From Mucilaginibacter sp. SJ (lineage in GTDB: Bacteria; Bacteroidota; Bacteroidia; Sphingobacteriales; Sphingobacteriaceae): a DNA stretch of 64,000 bases. A program made the translations under genes and the position numbers. The DNA is taken from the NCBI RefSeq assembly GCF_028993635.1, contig NZ_CP118631.1:1798001-1862000 (forward strand), written 5' to 3'. This document shows positions 53,594 to 61,314 of the stretch, one piece after another. Every line of letters starts with the position of its first letter. Position 1 is the stretch's first letter. The notes under the pieces are model-generated. The model did no database searches. It was not told the DNA's origin and was given only the letters and a program-made list of their open reading frames with translations.

Positions 53594-54839
53594 AGTATTA
53601 CTCATTATACAACGCGAGTACCTTACCCGTGTACGAAAAAAATCATTTATCGTCATGATATTTGTAGTACCGCTGCTGATCCTGGCCATGGGATTCGTTG
53701 TTACCATGGTAGCTAAGGACAGCGGAAAATTATCATCATTGCAAACGGTTAACGTGATTGATAAAAGCGGCGATTTCGCCAATAAATTCCATGACGTAAC
53801 TAACGTAAAGTTCACCTATGCCCTCACCGATCTTAAATCATCAAAACAGTTATTAAAGGACAGCGAGGGTATTTCTATTTTATATATCCCTGCAAACTAT
53901 ATACAGAAAGATTCGGTGCAGATCTTTTCAAAAAAGAAGGCCTCTATCCCTCTTTCCGAGGAAATTGAAAAGCAGATGAGCGATATTGCTTTTTCAAATA
54001 ACCTCATCCGGCACCATATTGACACAGCCCTTTTACGCAGTATAAAAAGAACTAACATTTCATTAAACGCCATTGAAATTTCTGACAAAGGCGATAAGAA
54101 CGCCAACATAGGTCCCAATATTTTGATTGGTATTGCCTGCGCTATCCTCATTTATATATCCCTGTTCATATACGGCGGACAGGTAATGCGTGGGGTAATT
54201 GAGGAAAAAACCAATCGTATTATCGAGGTGGTCATATCATCGGTAAAGCCGTTTCAGCTGATGCTGGGTAAAATCATTGGTGTTGGCTTAGTTGGCTTAA
54301 CCCAATTTGGTGCCTGGATAATTTTATCTGTAATATCTACCAAAATAGCTGGCCACGCGCTTAACTCTCCAACCAGTCCTATGATAAACGCGCTTGCGGT
54401 GTTACAAACCATTCCGTTCGGGTATATTATGGGTTGCTTTATATTTTACTTTTTAAGCGGATATCTTTTATACGCCGCCCTGTTTGCTGCCGTAGGCTCG
54501 GCAGTTGACAGCGAAACCGAAACCCAGCAGTTTATGTTTCCTATTACCATGCCTCTATTGTTCACTTATATTTTATCGGTATCGGTATTGTTCCGCGCGC
54601 CGGATAGCCCCTTGGCGGTATGGCTTTCCATGATACCTTTTACGGCACCGGTAGCTATGATGGTACGGATCCCGTTTGACCCACCACCCTGGCAGGTTGC
54701 TTTATCGATGAGCTTAATGGTAATAGGTTTCTTATTTACCACCTATGTTGCTGCGCGGATCTATCGGGTAGGTGTATTAATGTATGGCAAAAAAGCAAGC
54801 TATAAAGAACTGGCTAAGTGGTTCTTTTATAAAGAGTAA
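53586..54839 (+). CDS. ABC-2 exporter permease (NatB-like)
   Basis: Membrane permease of the ABC-2 type, 417 aa. N-terminal helix IVMIFVVPLLILAMGFVVTM, a soluble domain (~40-180), then about five helices from ~180 to 410, including YISLFIYGGQVMRGVIEEKT and IIEVVISSVKPFQLMLGKI, the conserved ABC-2 segment. Overlaps the ATPase start-stop by 8 bases, so the two are translationally coupled. Confidence 0.92.
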   Translation: MNKVLLIIQREYLTRVRKKSFIVMIFVVPLLILAMGFVVTMVAKDSGKLSSLQTVNVIDKSGDFANKFHDVTNVKFTYALTDLKSSKQLLKDSEGISILYIPANYIQKDSVQIFSKKKASIPLSEEIEKQMSDIAFSNNLIRHHIDTALLRSIKRTNISLNAIEISDKGDKNANIGPNILIGIACAILIYISLFIYGGQVMRGVIEEKTNRIIEVVISSVKPFQLMLGKIIGVGLVGLTQFGAWIILSVISTKIAGHALNSPTSPMINALAVLQTIPFGYIMGCFIFYFLSGYLLYAALFAAVGSAVDSETETQQFMFPITMPLLFTYILSVSVLFRAPDSPLAVWLSMIPFTAPVAMMVRIPFDPPPWQVALSMSLMVIGFLFTTYVAARIYRVGVLMYGKKASYKELAKWFFYKE

Positions 54840-54843
54840 TTTT

Positions 54844-54946
54844 TGAGCTAAAAGCTGAAAGCAGAAGGCTTAAAGCTTTGAATAGCTTTTTGCTTTATGC
54901 CTTCGGCTTTCAGCTAAAAAAGCCTTCAGCTTTAGGCTCAAAAAAA
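54844..54946. repeat. Inverted heptamer array, AAGCTGA words
   Basis: Left: AGCTAAA, AGCTGAA, AGCAGAA, GGCTTAA, AGCTTTG. Right: complement GCCTTCGGCTTTCAGC and AAAGCCTTCAGCTTTAGG. The blocks CTGAAAGCAGAAGGC and GCCTTCGGCTTTCAG pair with one mismatch. It lies between the exporter stop and ppx and ends in a seven-A run. Confidence 0.75.
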
Positions 54947-54959
54947 CTATTTTAGCCGT

Positions 54960-55886
54960 ATGAGTAAACGCGTTGCAGTAATGGATTTGGGTACAAATAC
55001 CTTCCATTTATTGATTGCCGAAGGCGATATCCATAACTATCATGAAATTGTACATATCACTGAAGCCGTTAAACTTGGTGAGGGCGGTATTAACAAAGGA
55101 TATATTTTACCCGAAGCCTTTCAGCGTGGGGTAAATACTATGCAACGCTTTAATGAGCTTATCCACGCCAACAATGTTACCGGCGTTAGGGCGATAGCAA
55201 CTTCGGCCCTGCGGAATGCCTCAAATGGTAAAGACTTTATTAAAGAGGTTAAAACTCAAACAGGCATTGCTATCGAGATCATTGACGGAGAGCAGGAAGC
55301 AGTTTTTATTTACAATGGCGTAAAATTAAGCGGATGCTTATCGAACAAAAACTCGCTCATTATGGATATTGGGGGCGGCAGTGTAGAATTTATTTTAGGC
55401 AATACCGATAAAATCCTGTGGAAACAAAGCTTTGAAGTTGGCGCGGCACGCCTCATGGACCAGTTTCACCATACAGACCCTATCCCCCCTGCCTCTATCG
55501 AGGCCATGAATTTATATCTGGAGGATACACTGAATGATCTGTTCATTGCCACCACCGGTATTGAAATTGATATCCTTGTTGGCTCATCCGGCTCATTTGA
55601 AACTTTCGCAGGGCTCGTAGAAACCGAAAAAGCAAAATCATTTGATCTCAAGAGTATCCAACACTATGATTTTGAAGAAGAAGAATTGTTAACCATCACC
55701 AATAAGCTCATCCTCTCAAGCCATAAAGAACGGGTGGGTAATCCGGGCATTATTCCGGTTCGGGTTGATATGATCGTGGCGGCTTCGTTGGTAACCCGCT
55801 TTATTATGCATGCGCTGGATCTCCATAAGGTGAGCATGTGTACTAACTCATTAAAAGAAGGGGTTTTGGCGGGGATGTTAGGCTAA
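54960..55886 (+). CDS. Ppx/GppA-type exopolyphosphatase/pppGpp phosphohydrolase
   Basis: Acts on polyphosphate or pppGpp, 308 aa. Start MSKRVAVMDLGTNTFHLLIA with the phosphate-1 loop DLGTNTFHL, TSALRNASNGK, IEIIDGEQEA, the phosphate-2 MDIGGGSVEFIL and a C-terminal catalytic-domain fold; the HD domain of long Ppx proteins is absent, as is usual for the short Bacteroidota form. Its stop overlaps the convergent minus gene by 4 bases. Confidence 0.92.
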   Translation: MSKRVAVMDLGTNTFHLLIAEGDIHNYHEIVHITEAVKLGEGGINKGYILPEAFQRGVNTMQRFNELIHANNVTGVRAIATSALRNASNGKDFIKEVKTQTGIAIEIIDGEQEAVFIYNGVKLSGCLSNKNSLIMDIGGGSVEFILGNTDKILWKQSFEVGAARLMDQFHHTDPIPPASIEAMNLYLEDTLNDLFIATTGIEIDILVGSSGSFETFAGLVETEKAKSFDLKSIQHYDFEEEELLTITNKLILSSHKERVGNPGIIPVRVDMIVAASLVTRFIMHALDLHKVSMCTNSLKEGVLAGMLG

Positions 55887-56146
55887 ATGGAGAAAACCAC
55901 CCAACATGATGAAAAACCGATCAGCAGTACTACGAGTGCGCTGAACAGAAATTCTTTTCTCAAAGCAAAAATTGCCAATATCAGGCACAGTACTACATGC
56001 AAAAAAATAAAAATTGCTTCAGCTAATATGATAAGCTCCTCATTAGCAACCCATCTGAAATATATAGTGTAAGCAGCCAATATCGCTAAATTGATGCCTA
56101 CAACTATCATTTTATTACTACCGGGGTCCTTCTTTTGCGTTTCCAT
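55883..56146 (-). CDS. Small membrane protein, last gene of the Lgt-like/radical SAM operon
   Basis: 87 aa, no recognised family. A short hydrophilic N-terminus (METQKKDPGSNK) leads to three hydrophobic helices: MIVVGINLAILAAYTIYF, an IFLHVVLCLILAIFA helix, and FSALVVLLIGFSSCWVVF. It is a paralogue of the gene just upstream (shared GINLA, GFS-C patterns). The gap to it is 19 bases. The order suggests it works with the radical SAM and Lgt-like proteins, possibly as a membrane adaptor. Confidence 0.75.
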   Translation of the reverse strand: METQKKDPGSNKMIVVGINLAILAAYTIYFRWVANEELIILAEAIFIFLHVVLCLILAIFALRKEFLFSALVVLLIGFSSCWVVFSI

Positions 56147-56165
56147 TATTTCAACGTGTGAGATA

Positions 56166-56444
56166 CTAAATCCTTATTATTGCAACACACGTTGAAAAAC
56201 CAATTACTAAAACCAGTAAGCCGCCTAAAAACCAACTCCACTTACGGAAATACAATGAAAGTATAATGCAAACAATCACCTGGGCAATCATTAGCAACCC
56301 AGCTATTACACCGCCATCGGTCAGCAGACTAAGTAAGGTATAACCAACAAATACTGCCAGGTTAATTCCGACTATCTTGATTCCACCTTGGGGCTTGTTG
56401 CCAGGAAGCTGATTGAGTGGTTGTAATTGTTCTTCCTCTGTCAT
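56166..56444 (-). CDS. Small membrane protein coupled to the radical SAM gene
   Basis: 92 aa, no recognised family. A hydrophilic N-terminus EEEQLQPLNQLPGNKPQGG precedes three helices: IKIVGINLAVFVGYTLLSLL, GLLMIAQVIVCIILSLYF and FLGGLLVLVIGFSTCVAIIR. The ATG overlaps the radical SAM stop (ATGA, 4 bases). Its helices align with those of the 55883 gene, so the two are duplicates. Confidence 0.78.
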   Translation of the reverse strand: MTEEEQLQPLNQLPGNKPQGGIKIVGINLAVFVGYTLLSLLTDGGVIAGLLMIAQVIVCIILSLYFRKWSWFLGGLLVLVIGFSTCVAIIRI

Positions 56445-57838
56445 ACCAAAATTTCTCCTCTTAATTGTTCAAGATATTTCCGCTTATCATCCCTGTAAAA
56501 AATGTTCATCGTTTCAAAGGGGATGATCTGCATGTCCTTATTTACGATATGCACACATGATTTTTTGATAGCCCGTACATCAAAATTCTGAGCGTCTATA
56601 AATTGCATGATGATCACCCTAAAAAGGTTATCATAGCTTAAACTTGGCGCGTCAATTTCAGGCAGGCAGCATAACAACGAGTGCAGGTGTTCTTTAGCTT
56701 TGTCAACCGAATTACCCGTGCTGAACATATTGAGCAGATGCCCTTTCAGGCGCTCATCATTTTCATAAACAATGGTATTTTTTGAATTATCCAACAGGTC
56801 ATCCGGGTTTATCATTCTTGTAAGCGGAATCACTTCGCCTCCAAGCTTAAGGGCATAACCCATCACCAGGGCATCCGGGTTACAAGGTACCGGAATCAGG
56901 TCGTTTTTATTGAATACACTGGTTTGTTCAAGTATCGCGTTACGTACTTCCGTTAGGGTGTACCGGTCGGTTTGTTCATTAAAATTCTCTAACCTGCCGG
57001 CCTGTTGTGTGGGTTGAAAGGTTACCCCGCGAACACAGGGTTGCTGCAACGCGTATTCAATAATTGTACCTAATTCATCGGTATTTAAACCTTTTTGCAA
57101 AGTAACTACCAACGTTGTGGACAGATTGTACTTGTTAAGATTTTCAATGGCCTTTTGCCTTACCTCACGCAGATCTTCTCCCCTCAATTGCTCCAGCGCT
57201 TCTTTTTTGAAAGAATCAAATTGCAGGTAGATCTCAAAATCGGGCATGTAAGTGGCCAGCCGCTTTACAAAATTCTCATCTTTAGCTATACGGGTGCCGT
57301 TGGTGTTCACCATTAAATGTTTAATGGGCTTTGTTTTGGCGATATCCAGGATCTCGAAGAACTGCGGGTGCACCGTCGGCTCTCCCCCGCTAATCTGCAC
57401 CACATCCGGCTGACCTTCATTCGCCACTACAACATCCAGCATCTGTTCAACTTCGGCCAAAGTGCGGTGCCTGCCGTATGTGGGTGATGACATGGCGTAA
57501 CAGGTTGGGCAGCTTAAATTACACCTGTCGGTTACTTCAACTACGGTAAGGCACGAATGCTGTTCATGATCCTGGCACAGGCCGCAATCATACGGGCAGC
57601 CATAATGTGTTTTGGCATTAAACTTAAGCGGCATCTCACTCCGCTTGGCATAGTTGCGGCAGTTTTTATAATATTCTACATCGGTGGCTATCAGTACCTT
57701 TTCAAAGCCATGCTGGCGGCAGTTTTTAAGCATGTAAACCTTATCATCCTCAAAAACAATTTTGGCATCAACCCGGCGTAAACAGGTAGAGCAAATGCTT
57801 AGCGTAAAATCATAGTATATATACGGGCGTTCAGGCAT
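56441..57838 (-). CDS. Radical SAM protein resembling tetraether lipid synthase (Tes/MJ0619 type)
   Basis: 465 aa. N-terminal ~70 residues carry Cys pairs SICSTC (16, 19) and NCRQHG (40), then a CPYDCGLCQDH block (81, 85, 88, His91) and the radical SAM motif TDRCNLSCPTCYAM (106, 110, 113), followed by QISGGEPTVHPQF. From memory this order (CxxC...K-x-C-x-x-HG, GCPYDCGLC, CNLxCPxC) is that of the archaeal Tes/MJ0619 family, which carries extra Fe-S clusters and joins lipid chains by radical chemistry. No alignment was run. Its start overlaps the Lgt-like stop by 8 bases. Confidence 0.75.
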   Translation of the reverse strand: MPERPYIYYDFTLSICSTCLRRVDAKIVFEDDKVYMLKNCRQHGFEKVLIATDVEYYKNCRNYAKRSEMPLKFNAKTHYGCPYDCGLCQDHEQHSCLTVVEVTDRCNLSCPTCYAMSSPTYGRHRTLAEVEQMLDVVVANEGQPDVVQISGGEPTVHPQFFEILDIAKTKPIKHLMVNTNGTRIAKDENFVKRLATYMPDFEIYLQFDSFKKEALEQLRGEDLREVRQKAIENLNKYNLSTTLVVTLQKGLNTDELGTIIEYALQQPCVRGVTFQPTQQAGRLENFNEQTDRYTLTEVRNAILEQTSVFNKNDLIPVPCNPDALVMGYALKLGGEVIPLTRMINPDDLLDNSKNTIVYENDERLKGHLLNMFSTGNSVDKAKEHLHSLLCCLPEIDAPSLSYDNLFRVIIMQFIDAQNFDVRAIKKSCVHIVNKDMQIIPFETMNIFYRDDKRKYLEQLRGEILV

Positions 57839-58583
57839 GGTTTATAAACAGCTTTTTAGGATATAAAAATACTTTATAATAATACAAAATACCGGCGATA
57901 GAAACCAACTGAATTACCGACAAACCAAAACTGAAAAAATAATCGGGCTTAATAAATTCAACCAGTAACCTGAAGACAAGGTAACTTGCCATAAATACTT
58001 TAAATCTCGCGCCATCGGCAAAACGGTGATCTTGTTCAATAAACTTCAGCACAACCCAGAGCATCAGCCAAAATATAATCTCATACAAATTTGTGGGATG
58101 CCTGCGGATGCCGTCACCAAAATCAATAGCCCAGGGCAGGTTGGAGGCTATGCCATAAGTCCCATCTTCCAGCCCGGCCAAAAAGCACCCGGTACGGCCG
58201 ATAACCATAGCCAGGATCAATGGGTAAACCATCAAATCGCCGGATGACACGGTTACGCCCAACTGCTTTTTGGTAAGCTCAACACCTATCAATCCACCAA
58301 GCATCCCACCCACTATGGTTTTATTGCCCATAATATAGATGATATTGAAATGCGAGAACAGCAAAGGTGGGTTTTCAAAGATCCCAACCAGGTGCGAACC
58401 AATAAATGCGCCTGCCGCCGCACCGATAAAGATGATGAGCCTGTGTTCAGTACTGATCTTATCTGTCGAACGTTTACGTAGCCACGCGTAATACCGGTAA
58501 CCTAAAAAGTACGAGAGTGTCTCGCAAATAAAATGTACGGGAATTGATGAATTGCCTAAAGGTAGATTTACAGGGAAGTGCAA
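57831..58583 (-). CDS. Divergent Lgt-like (prolipoprotein diacylglyceryl transferase family) membrane protein
   Basis: 250 aa with about seven helices. Lgt family pieces are visible but altered: GRTGCFLAG at 129-137 where the family has GRxxNFxNxE, RHPTNLYE at 161-168 (HPTQLYE type), and FRLLVEFIKPD at 204-214 (RxxxEFF-R type). The Asn-to-Cys change and the lost Glu suggest it is not the housekeeping lipoprotein enzyme. It opens a tight operon with the radical SAM and two small membrane genes, and it is divergent from the M1 peptidase. Use of phosphatidylglycerol as a partner is inferred. Confidence 0.75.
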   Translation of the reverse strand: MHFPVNLPLGNSSIPVHFICETLSYFLGYRYYAWLRKRSTDKISTEHRLIIFIGAAAGAFIGSHLVGIFENPPLLFSHFNIIYIMGNKTIVGGMLGGLIGVELTKKQLGVTVSSGDLMVYPLILAMVIGRTGCFLAGLEDGTYGIASNLPWAIDFGDGIRRHPTNLYEIIFWLMLWVVLKFIEQDHRFADGARFKVFMASYLVFRLLVEFIKPDYFFSFGLSVIQLVSIAGILYYYKVFLYPKKLFINHA

Positions 58584-58685
58584 GTTTAGTTTTTATAGGC
58601 ACTAAAATAGCTTTTTTATTATGCTGATAAGTAAATATCTATAAAATCAAATTTTAGTCCCATCCTTTGTATATTGGGTGCTTAA

Positions 58686-60680
58686 ATGCACACCATGAAA
58701 TTAAAATTTATCGGCATTGGTTTACTGTCGGTTTTAGCACTTGGCGCGTCGGCGCAAAAAAGGAAACTCAATCCAAACGATACGTCGTCAAACTATAACC
58801 CGGCGGAGGCCTTCTCGCCTATGTTTTATACCGAAAAAGGTAGCGATTTCCATTCGGCCAATGGTGCGCCCGGACCAAGGTACTGGCAAAACCGGGCCGA
58901 CTATAACCTGAAAGTTACCCTTGATACAGTAAAGAAAACCATCAGCGGTACCGTGGTGATCAACTATACCAATAACAGCCCGGATGCATTGCCATACCTT
59001 TGGCTGCAGCTTGATCAAAATACTTATAAACAGGATGCCCGCTCTAACTTCTTCACAAACCATACACCCGGCGCCGACCAGCACACCAGCGGCTACCAGA
59101 TAGAATCCGTTTCGATTGATAATGGTGATGTGGTTAAACCTGTACCTTATGTAATTACTGACGCCCGCATGCAGGTGCGCCTTGCACATCCGCTGCAAAA
59201 AGGTGCTATAAAGCTGCGCATCAATTATCATTATACCATTCCCGATACATTTGGTGGCCGTACTGATTATTGTGATACCAAAAACGGCAAGATCTACGAA
59301 ATAGCTCAGTGGTTTCCACGCATGTGTGTTTATGACGACAGCCACGGCTGGGACACCCTGCCATTTTTGGGCAGTGGCGAGTTTTATTTAGATTATGGCG
59401 ATATCGATTACCAGGTAACCGTACCATGGGATATGATCGTAGCAGGTTCAGGCGAATTGCTTAACCCAAAGGAGGTTTTGACCGCTAAACAAATAGCCCG
59501 CTTAGACCAAGCCCGCAACAGTGATAAAACCATCATGGTCCGTGATTTGGCCGAAGTTAATGATCCGGCCAGTCGCCCGGTTAACAAGGGCACCCTCACC
59601 TGGCATTTCAAAATGCTCAATACCCGTGACGTTGCCTTTGGTGCATCAAAAGCTTACATATGGGATGCAGCGAGGGTGAACCTGCCCGGTGGTAAAAAAT
59701 CATTGGCAATGAGCGTTTACCCTGCCGAAAGCTATGGCAACGATGCCTGGGGCCGGGCTACCGAATATCTCAAAAAATCAATTGAGTATTTTTCTGAAAA
59801 ATGGTTTGTATACCCTTACCCGGTAGCCATCAACGAGGCCGGTATTGCCGGCGGCATGGAGTACCCGGGTATTGTGTTTGATGGTATTACCGATAAAGGC
59901 AGCGTGCTTTACTGGGTAACAGCCCACGAGATAGGCCATAACTGGTTCCCGATGATTATAGGATCAAACGAGCGCCGTTATGCCTGGATGGATGAAGGCC
60001 TTAACACCTTTATCGATATATATGCATCCGATGCTTTTAATAAAGGCGAATACGCCCCTAAGCGGGATAGTGAATACGCACCCGGCGGCGGCAACCCCGC
60101 CGATGAGATTATCCCATCACTGCTTGATCCGCAATCGCCAAGTATTATGACGGCTCCTGATGCCATCCCCGAAAAATACCGCCATCCGCTTACCTACTAT
60201 AAGCCAGCCTTTGGCCTGGTATTGCTGCGCGAGCAAATTTTAGGGAAAGACAGGTTTGACTATGCCTTTAAAAACTACATTAACCAGTGGGCTTACAAAC
60301 ACCCACAGCCTGATGATTTTTTCCGTTCGATGGAGAATGGAGCCGGCGAAGACCTTTCCTGGTTTTGGAAGGGCTGGTTTTACAATAACTGGCTGATTGA
60401 TATAGCCCTTATCGACGCAAAATATGCAGGTAAAGATGCATCCAAAGGTATCACCATCAAAGCGGTAAACAAAGAGCAACTGCCCATGCCGTTTACTGTT
60501 GAGGTTAAATTTAAAGATGGCAGCAAAAAACGCTTTTACCTGCCGGTTGAGACCTGGCTGCAATCCGGACAAATCACTTGTACCCTGCCTACCACACAGG
60601 AAGCTGAATCGGTGACCATTGATCCCGACAACGCCCTGCCTGATCTTAACCGCGGCAATAACAGCCAACAGGTTAAATAA
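58686..60680 (+). CDS. Secreted M1-family zinc aminopeptidase
   Basis: Metallopeptidase, 664 aa. Signal peptide ([20 protein letters not shown] then ASAQ), an N-terminal beta domain, and the catalytic domain with HEIGHNW (His414, Glu415, His418) and the third zinc ligand Glu437 in WMDEGLNTF. The usual GxMEN-type exopeptidase motif is represented by [12 protein letters not shown] Met at 58695 is an equally good start. A terminator follows the stop. Confidence 0.93.
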   Translation: MHTMKLKFIGIGLLSVLALGASAQKRKLNPNDTSSNYNPAEAFSPMFYTEKGSDFHSANGAPGPRYWQNRADYNLKVTLDTVKKTISGTVVINYTNNSPDALPYLWLQLDQNTYKQDARSNFFTNHTPGADQHTSGYQIESVSIDNGDVVKPVPYVITDARMQVRLAHPLQKGAIKLRINYHYTIPDTFGGRTDYCDTKNGKIYEIAQWFPRMCVYDDSHGWDTLPFLGSGEFYLDYGDIDYQVTVPWDMIVAGSGELLNPKEVLTAKQIARLDQARNSDKTIMVRDLAEVNDPASRPVNKGTLTWHFKMLNTRDVAFGASKAYIWDAARVNLPGGKKSLAMSVYPAESYGNDAWGRATEYLKKSIEYFSEKWFVYPYPVAINEAGIAGGMEYPGIVFDGITDKGSVLYWVTAHEIGHNWFPMIIGSNERRYAWMDEGLNTFIDIYASDAFNKGEYAPKRDSEYAPGGGNPADEIIPSLLDPQSPSIMTAPDAIPEKYRHPLTYYKPAFGLVLLREQILGKDRFDYAFKNYINQWAYKHPQPDDFFRSMENGAGEDLSWFWKGWFYNNWLIDIALIDAKYAGKDASKGITIKAVNKEQLPMPFTVEVKFKDGSKKRFYLPVETWLQSGQITCTLPTTQEAESVTIDPDNALPDLNRGNNSQQVK

Positions 60681-60688
60681 AGTATATA

Positions 60689-60735
60689 ACGCCAGGTGTT
60701 CAATTTTTTAATGTGGAACACCTGGCGTATTTTTC
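60689..60735 (+). terminator. Terminator of the M1 peptidase gene
   Basis: ACGCCAGGTGTTC and GAACACCTGGCGT form a perfect 13-bp stem with a 14-nt loop, then ATTTTTC. Confidence 0.85.
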
Positions 60736-61314
60736 AAAACAAACAAACACTGATTATCAAACACTTACATTTTATATAAAATACAAATTGAACACATATG
60801 CATTGATAATCAGAATATTACAATTCCGTACTACAAAAAGTTGAACACCCGTTTTTTTAAAAATTGAACACTTATCCGACGCCGCTCTGAAACACACATG
60901 TAACATGTAATCATCGTCATGTTAACTGCCATTCGGTCGACTAAAGTCAATGGTGATGATTTTTACAGGACACATAACCTCCACTCAAACCTGAACAGTT
61001 TTTTACCGGAAACAAAAATCCTCACTCCTAACAGGAATATTTTGATATATTTATCATTGCGCAGTGATTAATTAGCCCTTACTGTAAGTTAACAGCCTGC
61101 TTATTGATTAAAAGCATAGTGGAAAATATTCCCCAAAGTGTGTAAACAATAATCAATAATTAATTTCTTCAAATTTTCCATTTTTTCAATAAAAGACATC
61201 ACGACTGATGCCATTGGCAACACAAACCCATATTTGAGTTGAAATTTGTACTTTAATCCCATTTTTATTGAATCAGCATCATTATTGACATTATTCGCCC
61301 GAAACCCTATTAAT
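60736..61314. other. Long AT-rich spacer before the surface-protein gene
   Basis: About 580 bases without a gene or a recognised RNA. AT-rich with no inverted array. A CATATTTGAGTTGAAATTTG stretch, followed by TACTTTA, near 61229-61255 could hold the downstream promoter, but the boxes are weak. Confidence 0.4.
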
